A DNA stretch of 64,000 bases from Trematomus loennbergii. Its lineage: Eukaryota > Chordata > Actinopteri > Perciformes > Nototheniidae. Under the pieces are notes generated by a model. The model was not told the origin of the DNA. It did not search any database and saw only the letters and a program-made list of their open reading frames with translations. The stretch is taken from NCBI GenBank assembly GCA_012861695.1, contig JAAOOA010000056.1, positions 3,507,760 to 3,571,759 on the forward strand, read 5' to 3'. Shown piece after piece: positions 1 to 12,300 of the stretch (its first letter is position 1; each line of letters opens with the position of its first letter). The position numbers and the translations under genes are program-made.

Positions 1-989
1 GATCTCTTCCTGAGTGCAGAGTGTCTCTCTCTAACTGCATATTCAATCAATCAAAATACTTTATTTACTTTATTTCTTCCAAGTGAGATTATCTTTCCGG
101 CATTTAAAAAAAGATATTTTCAAGACATCAACCCATTAATAAAATACATGCTTACAGTTTATGACACTGGAGTGGAAACAAAATGTCTAACTAAGATGGT
201 TAAAATATTACAATTAAAAAATCAAGATGAACACAGTATTATTGATGTAAAAAATAAATGGGAAAATGAATTATCCTGCAATATACCAGAAGTAGATTGG
301 GAACAAATGTGCAAAAACATTCATAACACAACCAACTCAAACTACTGAATACACATGGAAGATTTTAATTCGAAACTTTAAGACACCCCAGATTCAAAGT
401 AAATACAAACAAACCCTCACTTCAAAATGCTGGAGAGAATGTGGTGAGCAGAAGGCCAACCATACACATATATTTTGGGCCTGTAATGTGTTGGGAGACT
501 TCTGGGAAACAGTTTTAAGAGAAATGTCCAATATCTTTGGCATTTCTCTCAACCAAAACCCATTATGCCTATTACTGGGGAAAACACCAGAGGAAATAAA
601 ATAAAAAAGATTCCTATCTATTTCTGGTAATTAGAATAGTGATCAAACAAATGACAAGGAATTGGCTAAAAGATAATAACAATGGAATAACTTAGTAAAT
701 GAACTCTATGTAATGGAGAAAACAACTATGAGAATTAGAAACCAAATGCATATCTTTAAGGAAAGGTGGGACAAATGGGTTGAGTATAGAACAATATAAT
801 GAATATAATTAGTGTATACCTGAGTATTAATAATGTATCCATTCTTTATTTGTAATATTATTATTACTATTTTATTATTTATTTTCGTATTTGTCATCTG
901 TTATGTAGTTAATCTATGTACCTAGATGTGTTTATTTTTGTTATGTATGCTTTGTGAATATTTTCTTAAAATGCCAATAAAAAAAAAAA
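1..989 (+). mobile_element. Decayed 3' end of an L1/Tx1-type LINE
   Basis: From about 148 to 600 the + strand shows broken reading frames that resemble the C-terminal part of an L1-like ORF2 protein, including a stretch reading CWRECGEQKANHTHIFWAC, typical of the cysteine/histidine region downstream of reverse transcriptase. Stops and frame changes (after 348 and around 600) show it is dead. The copy ends with AATAAA and an A-run at about 976-989, as expected for a poly(A)-tailed retrotransposon. The first 60 bases contain an inverted ATTG-rich tail that may belong to another retroposon. Assignment to the L1/Tx1 group is by motif recognition only. Confidence 0.6.
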
Positions 990-1075
990 CGTTATTAATC
1001 CCATGCTGAAATTTGGTTTAGGACAGTTGTACCATATTCGAATAAAGTAAATACATATGTATAGACATGATTTAA

Positions 1076-3117
1076 AGCTCACCTATTATGCTATATTTGA
1101 ACAAAATATTATAAGGCCATATCTATACAAAACATGTCTCTGAAGTGTTTTGCTCAAAATACCAAACAGATCACCCATTTTAGCATGCCTCATACCCCTC
1201 TCTTTCAGCCCTGTTACAAAATTGCTGATTCTGGGTCTGGTCCTTTAAATGTAACCGAGCTGCGGCTAGCCACGCCCCTTTGGATCTGCTGCTGGCCACG
1301 CCCCTTTGGGTCTGCATGCAAGCAGTGAGCTCTGTGAAGAGAAGGCTGTCTACCAGCAGAAACTCAGCTAAACGCTGCCGTGATTAAACACCATATCATG
1401 TTCCAAATCACATCAAGGATTATTTCTGAAACAGTATGGAGCTCAAACGCTTTCTCTCTCGCAGGTTTACCACAAGGTGAGTACCTTTTACATTCGGCTT
1501 CTTTACACATATTCTCTCCAGTACAGCGTTAGCTCTGAGTGTTAGCGATGCTTGCTAATGTAAACACAGGCCATATTACTTCCAAAACACGTCGTGCATT
1601 GTTTCTGATACAGCAACGTTTCTGATATTGGACAATAGGTTGGGACGTGGCGGAACGTTGCTAGGAGTTCAACGTAAAGCCAGCCCACATTTTAGTAATG
1701 TCGTCATGACCACAGCAAATCTGGATCAGCTCCGTTGTACTCTGCTTGTGTTTCTGTTCCTCACAGGACATCATATGACCAGCAGATCCTGTGTGAACGC
1801 TCTACGTTAGTCAGTGGACGTCCGACAACATGCATACTAACTTATATTGCAGCTATAGGCTATACTTTGGTTTAAATTGCGTGAATAAACTAGCTAGAGA
1901 GCTAAAGTTAATTACATTCATCCAATGTCAGAAGGATTACCTTTTAATAAACGTTGTAATGCTTTTCTTTCATTTCAATTTGAGTAAAACATTGAAGATA
2001 TAACATTGTATTGTTTTCTTTTTACGCTGACTCAGATATAATGAAAAGACTATGCCAGTTGAAGCTCAGCTTTGGTAAGGAAGAGACAGGACAGGCAGAG
2101 AGAAAGTGATGGAAGTCAGGGAGGAACTGCAGGTACAGTCACACAAAATAATGTAGGCTTAATAACCCCATCTATCTATCCATCTATCTATCTATCTATT
2201 TATCCATCTATTCATTTATCTATCCATCTATCTATCTATTTATCTATAACAATAGTCTTCATTTACACAATAGACAATAGGCGTAATTTTAAAACAACAT
2301 AATATCTATTGCAGTTATGATGTCATAATAACATACAAGTGTATAAAACCACACAATTTGCTTACATTTTTGTTCTCTTTTGAGAATAAAAAATAACAGA
2401 TTTAAATGGAGAAAAAAAAATGCAAACAAACAAGTGAAATGAACTAAATTGCTGAATTGCTTTTAATTCACTGGCAGGAGCGACAAGTGAGGAGGAGCAA
2501 AACGTGAACAACGAGGGAGAGATTGAACAAAGAGAAAGAGTAGAGGACTGAGAGAGTAATGAACAGGAAGAAGACAGAGAGACTAAAGAAGATGGAAGAG
2601 AGGCTGCAGGTTATGGAAAGGAGAGAGACATGGAAAATGAATGTTGACAATGTTTTGGGATCATTTTAGCCTCTTCTGCATGTCCAGATCATTAATAGTA
2701 ACAATCAACTGATTATTATGCATTACACTTTCAAAAATAATTGATGCTGCAGCCCACTGACATAGTTTGAAATCGATATATTATCCAATTTGTGACCCCC
2801 CACAGGACTTAAAAAGCACCTTACTAGATCATGAAAATCCCAAAAATCTCAGGGGGGGTCTACCCCCGAACCCCGGCCTTATCATGTTTGGACCTCGGTA
2901 TTTAGTCAATCCTGGATACGGCCCTGCCTGTAGGTGGTGCTGTTCTCACCGAATCAGCCCTTGCAAAAACAGGGCTAAAAAAGTGCAAATTGAGCGAAAT
3001 GAGGCATGGCTAAAATGCATGATCTGTTTGGTATTTTGAGAAAAAAAAAGTATAAATATGCCTTATATAGGTATGGTCCTACACTATATTATTATAATAT
3101 AGCATGATAGGTACACT
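1076..3117. mobile_element. 2.04-kb non-autonomous TTAA element with terminal inverted repeats
   Basis: The left end AGCTCACCTATTATGCTATA at 1076 is mirrored by the right end at 3117, which reads AGTGTACCTATCATGCTATA on the other strand. Both ends abut TTAA (1072-1075 and 3118-3121), the target used by PiggyBac and Kolobok transposases. The inverted similarity continues inward through a conserved block (ATACCAAACAGATC near 1161; GATCTGTTTGGTAT on the opposite strand near 3022). No transposase is visible. Related ends occur at 42106, 48340 and near 10490. The interior holds an ATCT microsatellite and a purine-rich stretch at about 2478-2645. Confidence 0.75.
2170..2247. repeat. ATCT tetranucleotide microsatellite
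   Basis: Imperfect ATCT repeats with ATCC and ATTT variants lie inside the 2-kb TTAA element. Confidence 0.9.
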
Positions 3118-3263
3118 TTAAAGCACATTTAACTACATTCTAGCTCAGGTCATTAGATTGTCAGTATTATCAGTGTTATCTTACCACATCCATTATGTCT
3201 TGCAAACTTTTTCTTTTCAGAACTCAGTCTCTGATTTTGATTTATGGCATATTGAACTCCCAC

Positions 3264-3986
3264 CAGCGGCACCTGATTCATTTCAGAAGTGGGGGGGGCA
3301 AAAAGTGCGTGTGTATTACTATTGGAACAGTCTACATCTAATAAGAGTTTGAGCAGTGGGAGGTGTTTACTGAGACATTTAGCAAAGAAATTGTAATTTA
3401 TTTGGAGGATTTCATGTCTTTTCACAACAAACAAGTTTAGATTTTGTGACAAAACATCTTCATTGTAGGCGCTTCACGGCTGAAAAAGACTAGCAGAGGA
3501 TGGTTTCGATCCATTGACCTCTAGGTTATGGGCCCAGCACGCTTCCGCTGCGCCAATAGATGCATTGATGTTACTGTATTTGTATAAAACATACGTATCA
3601 GCAATTGTTACGTAGGTGGTACCTTGTATTTATAACTATGCAAGATGGGTTAAAATGTTGCTTGTTAGAAGTATATTGCCGCCATAATCCGCGGGCATTT
3701 AAACTCAAACTTCACTTAGCACGCCCCCTAACCATGACGTGCGGTGCTACCTAGTTCGCTGTCCAAATGTGCAGGTCAGTGGAATGACAAGGACTCTGCG
3801 TAAACCGTTACTAGCAAGAACAGTGCTTCTTAGATCGCGTTCATTTTAGATGCGACTTTAGAGTAGAGGGGAATTATTGAAACGGGATGTAGTGTTCCGC
3901 GGCATTCGCCGCTGCGAAAATGTGGGGCTGGGCTGTAAAGTGGGGGGGCCAATGGCCCCTTGGCCACCCTATTTCCGGCGCCACTG
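3264..3986. mobile_element. Non-autonomous hAT element, 723 bp, with 8-bp target duplication
   Basis: The termini are CAGCGGCACCTGATT on the left and, on the opposite strand, CAGTGGCGCCGGAAA on the right. They are flanked by perfect 8-bp direct repeats ACTCCCAC at 3256-3263 and 3987-3994. An 8-bp duplication and CAG-type ends are hallmarks of hAT transposons. G-rich subterminal blocks (GTGGGGGGG) sit next to both ends. No transposase is encoded. It carries a degenerate tRNA-iMet sequence at 3491-3562. Confidence 0.8.
3491..3562 (-). tRNA. Initiator tRNA-Met (CAU) pseudogene inside a hAT element
   Basis: On the - strand, 3555 to 3491 read as a nearly complete initiator tRNA(Met) body: an A box TGGCGCAGCGG, an anticodon loop CCCATAA with CAU, a B box GGATCGAAACC, and the 3' acceptor side CTCTGCTA. 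A pol III-type T-run (TCTTTTTC) follows at once. The 5' acceptor strand (3556-3562, reading CATCTAT) cannot pair with the 3' side, the anticodon stem has one change to a G-T pair, and the first T-stem pair is broken (AATGG against CCATC). It is therefore most likely a non-functional tRNA-derived sequence. Whether it is transcribed cannot be told. Confidence 0.7.
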
Positions 3987-4744
3987 ACTCCCACCATTCA
4001 CTACAAGCACCTCCCTGTCATGAATGCTTTCAAAAAGACACTGTCTGTTTCATATATCCATTTGTCATCACATTTCATTCTCTGGTCTAATCTTAGAGTG
4101 AGTGGCCTTTCACTTCAATTATAAAAGTTAATTAAATAATTTAAAAAGTGTAAGAACTCATACTCATGCATTCCTCATTCAGACACACAAAAAAAGAAAA
4201 TACCCACACAAGGCAACATATTAGTATAATGCTAGGATGTGCAGTTTTATAATGAAGATTGCTGCTTTGGGTTTTTCAGTTCTTGACTTGACATGGTGTA
4301 TTAATAGTCAGAACAGTGTTTGGTTTTTCAAAGCAGAATGTGAAAACTAAAGAAAGGCTGCAGATAAAAAGCGATAACAGCTGAGTGACATCCTTAGACA
4401 TCCTGTAGGAAAGTCTCTGGAGACCCTTCCTCCTCTTCCGTCATTGATGCTTTTAATAGACTGTTTTATTAACTCTAAAATAGATGGGTGTTTTTTCAAA
4501 TATCCCTATGTATTAAAACCATACTTGTCACTTGCTTTTGGTCATTGTATCATGGTTGTGCTTTTTAGTGGGAGTTCTTCAGCTGAAGCGTTTTGTTTCT
4601 CGACGAACCAAGGACCTTTAGACACTTTTGGACATTGGCTTTTTTTGGAAGGCTCCTAGCTCCATCTTCTTTTTTTTATAAAGACACATTATCTTTTCAA
4701 ACATTTGGACTATCTATGATGTAAATATATTATCTTTTAATTTA
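3987..4744. other. Intergenic, no gene recognised
   Basis: AT-rich sequence with no open frame resembling a known protein and no clear repeat boundary. Only the hAT target duplication at its left edge is identifiable. Confidence 0.5.
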
Positions 4745-4990
4745 CACACACAACACCTACTGCACGTCTGTCCGTCCTAAGAGAGGGATCCCTCCTCGGT
4801 TGCTCTCCACAAGGTTTCTTCCATTCTTTACCAATTAGTCATGGGGTTTCTTGGAAGTTCTTGAATGATGTAAGGGTCTTAGAACAGAGGCTGTAGTATT
4901 CTGTACAAACTTTAAAGTCCCCTGAGACAAATGTGTAATTTATGATGTTGGATTACATAAATAAAATGTAATTGATTGATTGATGGAGGT
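4745..4990 (+). mobile_element. Retroposon 3' end with ATTG tail
   Basis: The segment matches a widespread fish retroposon tail: GAGAGGGATCCCTCCTC, then AAGGTTTCTTCC, then ACAAATGTGTAATTTATG, ending in AATAAAATG followed by a short ATTG/ATTGATTG repeat at about 4967-4985. Short tandem tails like this are typical of SINEs and LINEs of the CR1/L2 group. The family name is not certain. Confidence 0.55.
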
Positions 4991-5699
4991 ACCTGATGAG
5001 TTTCCTCATCAGTCCAAGCTTCTGTTGGGACTCCTTCTTGACAGTTGTCTCATTCAGAGCTCATGTCATCTCCGATAGCTGCTGTTCTACTTTTCAATGA
5101 TCTGATTCCTTAAAACACCTCCTCATCATCAGGTAAATCTTCATTTCCAGAGCTGCTCACATAAAAACTGTCTAATATCAGAGAGAGTTCTGCTCTGCAC
5201 TTTAGCTGACATCATGTCACTGTGGCAGAAAGCTAATAACCCTTTTCATCATTATTTATCCAAAGTTACAGTGAGACCACAGCCTCATTAAACAGCAGAA
5301 AAACCACATTACCTGTTATCACTTGCATCCAGCATGTCGTGAATAAAAACGGTAATATTCTATTCTGATATTCTGACACTGGTTTGTGCTTTGGGTCTCC
5401 AGAATCATTTTACATTTTTAAAGACACACATTGGAAACACATTGCTTTATGTTTCATTTTCTAATCTTGACACAAGGAAATTGTTCAAGTCAAATATTTG
5501 TTGTCTCATTGAATGTACTACAGTTCCGACTTGCATACCTGTGCATGTAATGCTTAGTATTTTCCAGGAAGTCGAAAAACATATTGGCATTGTTTCCTAG
5601 AAGACAGTGACGCTGCACTGAGCTGGAATTTCCTTCAATGAAACTACATAAAGTAGTTCAGCATCAGTGGAAACGTCCCCATCCGTGTGAATGAGATCA
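4991..5699. other. Upstream region of vegfa, no gene recognised
   Basis: No coding sequence or clear repeat is recognised. Because it directly precedes the vegfa promoter it may hold distal regulatory sites, but none can be named from sequence alone. Confidence 0.4.
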
Positions 5700-5830
5700 G
5701 TAGATTAAGCCCAGCCACCCCCCCAAACCGCTCCCCCCACCCTGCCATTGGTTCCTTCCCCCCGCCCGCCCCGCCTCTGCTCCAGCCTTTAGCCGGCCAC
5801 CTTTAATACCGCTGCACTACAGCCGCAGCT
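5700..5830 (+). promoter_or_regulatory. vegfa: Predicted vegfa core promoter: GC/C-rich with CCAAT motif
   Basis: A run of C-rich boxes (CCACCCCCCC, CCCCCCACCC, CCCCCCGCCCGCCCCGCC) at about 5715-5780 gives several Sp1-type sites. An inverted CCAAT motif (CATTGGTT) is near 5745. A weak TATA-like TTTAATACC at about 5800 precedes the start of the likely 5'UTR. VEGF-A promoters are known to be GC-rich and Sp1-dependent. The transcription start around 5830 is inferred from position only. Confidence 0.5.
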
Positions 5831-6298
5831 CCAACAGGAGACACAGTGAGACGGACTGGTGCCGCTGACCGGGGACAAGCTTACTGCCCCTACACAGAAA
5901 ACAGGCGCAACAAGGAACACTGCGGGAGGATCACTTTGTACCGGCACACACCCTTCATGTTATGGGATTAAAGCGCACAAAGACACACACCGGTGCGTAA
6001 AGTTGATGCGCTGATCCGCTGCTCCAGAGAACATTACCACTGAGGTCCAGCAGTCTTTGTCTGCGGAGGGAGAGCTGTGCAGCGCGGCTGGAGACATCGG
6101 GAGGCTCCCTGTGAACGCGCCACATGCGTGTGGAAGATATGGATTTGCTTTTGCTATAGCCCAGATGTGCCGCGTTTTTTAAAATATTTAAACATTCATT
6201 TTTTCATCCTTGGACTGTGTGCGTGGTGACATTGTTAGATTGTATTTCTCTTTAACGAGCGCAGAGATATCAAGACTAAATCGTGCGGAATTACAACC
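5831..6298 (+). other. vegfa: Predicted vegfa 5'UTR with several short upstream ORFs
   Basis: This 5'UTR is inferred from the promoter-like sequence upstream and the ATG at 6299. At least five short ATG-initiated frames lie in it: 5957-5971, 5962-6000, 6006-6014, 6124-6159 (11 codons plus stop) and 6165-6182. All terminate before the main ATG. Upstream ORFs are known to tune VEGF-A translation in mammals; whether these matter here is inference. Confidence 0.5.
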
Positions 6299-6364
6299 AT
6301 GAACTGTGTTGTCAGTTTGGTACACATCCTTTTGGCAGCAGTTCTTCACCTATCCACAGTAAAG
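6299..6364 (+). CDS. vegfa: vegfa coding exon 1 (signal peptide)
   Basis: It begins at the ATG in ACCATGA and encodes 22 residues, a short N-region followed by a hydrophobic core ([11 protein letters not shown]). It ends AAAG before a GTAAGC donor. The 66-bp coding length equals that of the mammalian exon as I recall it. Confidence 0.93.
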
Positions 6365-9300
6365 GTAAGCCTTTCATGTTATATTGATATCATTCATTTA
6401 GCTATTTCACACGTGCCTTACCAGCTTTCTCTATTCTCAGTGGTTTTAGATAGTGGCTGTAAGTGAGTTGCCAAACACTGCTCACATGCACAGAGAATAA
6501 ACATGCAGGGAACATATTGTCTAATAATTATAAATAAAAAGTAAAATGTAGATTATTTAATATAGTTTTGTTACATTATACACTATCAGCATTTTCTATA
6601 TAAAAGCCTTCTTTCTTACTTTGTTCTAACCTCAAAAAGTCCATCAAAGATCAGCATGGTTATAGTTTGCTTTATACATGCAAAGAGAAATAAGTATCTT
6701 TATTTGAAAGACAATACAATTATGAGCACTGCAAATAAACTTTGTATCTGGCTTCTCCAAATAGTGCTTGCTGGATTACCCTTTAGGATTCTCCAAAAGT
6801 TTCTTGGTCATTGCCAAAATATAGGCTACAATATTGTTGCATTAAACTGGGAGATTTGTGAATGGAGTTGTGCAGAGCGGGCTCTGTACAGTCAGTCCCC
6901 CGGGGCTCCAGGGCTCAGTGTTCCCACGGGGATCCGGCAGTGTGAGGCCGAGCCCTCCCCCGGCCCGGCTCCCACACAGGCCGATCCGCTTTCTCACGCA
7001 ATCCCTGTGCCGGTTGCAGCAGCCACATAAGGTGAACGGAGCTCTGCGTGCTTGGGGGCCGGTTCGCCAACGTCATCTTTTTTTTACTATCAAAATAAAG
7101 GCCGGTTCCCGTTAGTCCTTTCAAAATAAAACTATATTTCTTGAAACCCTTTGAATTGAATGCTTGTAACCAAATGTCCTCTCCTGTTGCTTTAAAAGAA
7201 CGTATTTTGAATATTGCTAGGGTTTATTTATTTCTTCTTCAAATGATTAAACTCCACTATGGAATTATATCTGTAAACTGTGACCATATTTCCACATTTC
7301 AAATAAGTGTTTAGCATTTCAATGTTAATGTATTTCTGTCATCTTTTGGTAAACATACATTACGATAAATTGGTTGCAGTGCTTTTATTTTGAAAGTCAA
7401 GCAGCCTTGCTCCTGAGCGGCTTGTCTGACCATCTGATGAATGAAACGGATATAATGGAGAATAAGTTTACACCTTTATCCAGATATATATTATAGTTAT
7501 GATTGTAACAATTTGATATAATCCTAAATGAATAAGCTGAATTAAAAACCTTTATATTCTTTGTTGTACTTCAATTAGTCTAGTAAAAATAAATCATTTG
7601 GGTAATGACACTTTCATAGATGCATGCAAATATGACATATCTAACACCTGGTCTGATGTGCATCTCTTACAGACTGCCAGCATTAACAAGGGAGCGGAGA
7701 AGAGTAAAAATGAGGGTAAGTTTCCACAGAGCTGTCTAATTTGAACTCTTCTTCTTTTCCTCTGTGTGCATGCAAGATGAACAGGGCCACCTAGTGGACA
7801 TGGGCTGAACATTTACTGTACTAGGCCTCAGATTACTTAGTTTAAAACAAAAACAGTTTGACATATGGACGGGATATGTAGGTATTTGTGTAGGCTGAGT
7901 GAGGATTGTTTTTCTGTCCCAAGCTGAGAAGAATCAAAGTTTCCAGCGGTGAAATGTCTCACTGGGGACTTTGGAGTCGCCATAAAAAGTGCTGCAGATT
8001 TCAAAACAAGAATATGTGGGAGAGAAAAGGAAGTCAATGCCTCAGCAATAACTGGGAGTTATTATATGTTTCTACTTTCTCTTCTCCCAACAATCTATGG
8101 TGAAATATCAGTCGATACACGAGCAGTCAGCCTTGGTTCAATGCCGCACTCGTGTTTGTTTGAAAGTGATACTGTTGTGTGAGGCCAAGGTTGGTTGGTC
8201 TGTTGGCTGGTGATGGATGGAGACACTGATTAGTCTTTACACACAGCATCAGTGGACAGGTTGGTGGATGGATTTTAGTGTTTGTAAAGGAGACAAACAC
8301 ACACACTGTGATAAGGCAGTGGCCTGGTTATACCTGGGGAAGAGCTCTGAAATGAATAACATTGGTACGCAAACATCTGGTGCTCAAGTAACTTTTTGGG
8401 GTAGAAGGATGGTGTTGGAATAAATTAGTTTACACTTATTATTCATTTTCTGAGCCTTTCCATCTCAGTTTTCATGGATATGGTCAGGGTTAGGGGAATT
8501 TAACCTAGGAATTTAACCTAGGAATTTTACTTTGGTCATGTGATAATGATGGAACCATGAGATGGAGTTGAAAGCTCTCCAAAAAAAGTGAAAATGGACC
8601 TTGTTTGTTCGTCAAAACCCAACGCCCCGTGCTGATTGTTAACAGTGTGGCTCATTCATGTGTCTCTAATAGTGTTGGGACATGAATGGAGATGAATAGC
8701 ACAGGGGGAGGTTATATATCAGACCTTGATACACACATAATACTTATTTGTGGGGTATGTTTACTGTTTTTTGGATGAATAGAAACATGTATAACCAGAG
8801 TAACTGTTACAGGCTGATGTAAGACAGAGCAAATGTTTGCAACCTCTGTCAGGAGGTAGAACCAGTTGAGTGTGTTGACATGAGGCTCGTGAAGTAAATC
8901 CACCCAGCAGGTGCTAATGCTTTAGCTGCTCTTTGCAGCTGGCCTGGAGCCAGAACTGATTTTTTAATCATTTTTATTATTTGTAAATCTCATGTAACAC
9001 CTAAGAGTCTGTAAAGTCACCTTATCAAGTTTCAGGTAAAGAAACAAAATGCCCAAGCATCAATGTGGGTATTAATTGTAGCATTTTTTCAATCATAAAG
9101 CTCCCACAGTCTGTCTGCAGCGTTAGTCCAGAGGCAGAGCCGGCACATGGGGTGGGCTTCCCGGGGTCACATGTCAGAGGTGGACCCTGGCGCCACAGAG
9201 CCTGAGGTCATGGCTGCTCTGACTAACCAGGGTCAGGAGTTAGCTGGGGGTTGCTGGGAACCTCGTCTAATGGACTGTGGGACGGATTATTCTGGGCTGC

Positions 9301-12300
9301 GCAAGGAACAGAAATACAGAGAGGGCAGGGCACTCATTAGGCTTGAGCTCGGTATTAAAGGGTTCTGTCGGACATAGCTATCACAACTAATTCTGTTCTT
9401 TATCTTCAATTATTACTTGATGCTTGTGTTTCATGTCAAAACTTTGCTTTGCACTCCTCCTGCAGTGGATATAACTTAATTTCACTGTGACAAAACTGTG
9501 TGCTAACTAAGTGTTGCTTCTCCATACCAACTATGTTGCTGCTTCAGTGTAATAATTGCCACTCAAATATTCCATAATATCTGCCATTGCACTTATTGGC
9601 TTATCTACTCTTTAGTCACATGATCATATTTCCCTAGTTATCTACTCCTTAATGTAGATTTCTCTTATTTTATGATCTTTTTAACACTTGCACACATTAC
9701 TGGGATTTTCTTAGAGCATTGTCAAACATGTCATGTCTTTTCCCACCAAACAGTTGACAGTTAAGATTTTTAACACCACAAAAATGTCATTGGTGTCCCA
9801 AGCCACAGATCTGTGGAGCTGCTTAATGAGCTTGGTATGCTATTTGGCATCACCTAGGTATACATAGCTGTGGTGTAATTATTTCCATATTTGAAAGAAA
9901 GGGGCTGAATTCTGTATTACATAATATAATAATAATATTTACTTTCCACAGTGGCTGATGAAGAATTGTCTTCTTTTTCCCCAGTCATCCCTCTCATAGA
10001 TGTCCTCACTAAGAGTTTGTGTCAGCCCAGGGAGGTGCTGGTGGACATCTTCTCGGAGTATGCGGAGGACACGGAACACACCTACATTCCCTCCTGCGTG
10101 GTGCTCAACGCTGTGGAGGCTGCTGTACTGACGAAGCATTGGAGTGTGTTCCTACAGGAACACACAACGTCACGATGGAGGTGAGCATGGGGGGAGGACA
10201 TAATATAATAATCTTCAGGTTCATAATTGTATTTTGTCCCTCTACTGTGACACGTCTCCATGCTTTAATGTTCAAAAGCTCTTTATTTTTCTCATTCACC
10301 CTCTGCCTGAAACCAGAGCCCAGTCTGCTCTGATTGGTTTGCTGGTTCTCTAGCCAATAGAAGCCCTGTTACATAGTGATGTCATTATGTTGCGGAAGTC
10401 ACAGAGGAGTTAAATGGAGGCATTTAAGGAGGATACTGTAACAGTATACAGGAAAGGGAAACCCCAAAAAGCATAATAGGGCCCCTTTAAAGTTATGTTA
10501 ATGTCCTGTTTATTACAGGACACTGTGTAATTTGTGCCCTTGACATAATACAAAAACATCACTTTTTTAAATGTACACATTTAAGTGTGTCTTTAAGCAC
10601 TTAATAATTTGCGTGACTAGTTAAACTAAGCTTATGGTTTTCATCAGCAGATGGACTTCAGTTGGTATGGCTCAGTCGTCACTATATGATCTATTTGAGT
10701 TGTAGGCTAACACATGACTGTAATTCCACACCTTGGTCCTTGTCACCACTGATCTATCTCTATGAATGCTTCAAACACTGATGAGGACCATGACATTGAG
10801 GGATTCAGAGAGCTAGTCAGAGGAGCGTGTGTTGTGATGATTAGGGTTAGTAGCTCTTCAGGCATTATGGATGTGGTCAGGCCAAGGTTTTGTTTTCTGC
10901 TCACTATGTGCATGTCTGAGACACAAACACAGAGCAGAGAAAGTGCGGCTGCGAGGCATCTCAGATATGTTGTTTACCTCCACACACGCTGTGTTTACAG
11001 CCGTGTCTGTGTGATCAAACCTCTCCCTTCCTGCAGAAGATAGGAGAGTCCCACAGACAGGTCATGTCTTTGGTTACACAGCGGTCAGGGCTGTGCTGTT
11101 TAGACTGTCTGTTACCAAAAGTCATGTTGATGTTGTTTTAATCTAAACCTTGCCTTGTGTTGTCCTCTGTTTCTCTTCAAGGTAATGCGTCATAGACCAA
11201 TGGTAAAGCAAGGCCCTATTCAATTAAGTTTCACAGAGCACACATCGTGTATATGCAGGTAAGAGACTGCACACCTCACTCACAGTGACAGTGATGGAAT
11301 AAAAACAAAATAATTAAATCATCTTCTTTTTAATTCATTTCAGACAAAAGCCAGATCTTCCAGTAAAGAAAGAATAGTAAGTACGTGTTTTTTTCTGTTT
11401 TGTCATGTGTTTGATGAGTTTCTGGGGGGGTTCTGGTTGGTTGGTGGCTGGGAGCAGGGTCAGCAGCAGCTGGAGGCTGGAAGGAGCTAACTGTGCTAAC
11501 AGCTGAGTCAGCAGAAAGGCTTTCTGACAGAAACTCAGTATTTATGTGGGATGCACTGAATTAGTGTAGAAATAGTTTTAAGATGAAAAAGTAGGGCTCC
11601 TTCAAGTTGTGACAGCATCTTTTTCAAGTTGGGGTGAATATTTAATTAATATCTAGATCTGGGTTTACCTTTGAAATACTTTTAACTTTTGTTAAAAACT
11701 GTTTTTGGCAAAAATCCATACAAGCTCTTTTCCTCCAAAAGGGGTAACATTTAGTATTACTGTTAATCCATAACAATTTGAATGAGTAATAAGATGTAAT
11801 ACATGCTTCTAGCTTCTTGAATCCTGGATAAACTGCACAGACCTTTCCAATTCCAGTTTAGTTAAAAAAAAGTGACCATGAGTGGTGATGCCACAATTTA
11901 GGAGGTCAAAGTATGTCATCCAACTCAAACGCACTCATATGTGCCATCATGTGTCCTGTAGATGTTGGAGGTAGCGAGCTATCTTTACAGGGCTCTCACA
12001 CTTTGAGCGTGCTCTTTTTATGGTGCCAGGGTTTAGTGCTTTATGGTGCGGCTATAACAGCGTGAGTGATCGAGGCGTAGCCGCCCGGCTTCAGACCACC
12101 CTTGGCTGACTCCAGTTGCACAAACCTGACCCTCGGCCCTCTGTAACTTCCCCAGGCTAATCATAGCAACAGGTGTCATGCCGTTAACCTATTTTTATTT
12201 TAAGTGGTGTAAATAGAGGATGAGCTTTGAGGGAGACGTGCTGTAGATTGAGAGAACTCCCTCGCTGTCACAGCTGACACGGGGCAGTGTGTGTGTCGGA

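Noticed and set aside
6656..7030. A 124-codon open frame in vegfa intron 1
   Set aside because: It crosses AT-rich intron and a GC-rich patch with no family resemblance; openness is explained by base composition.
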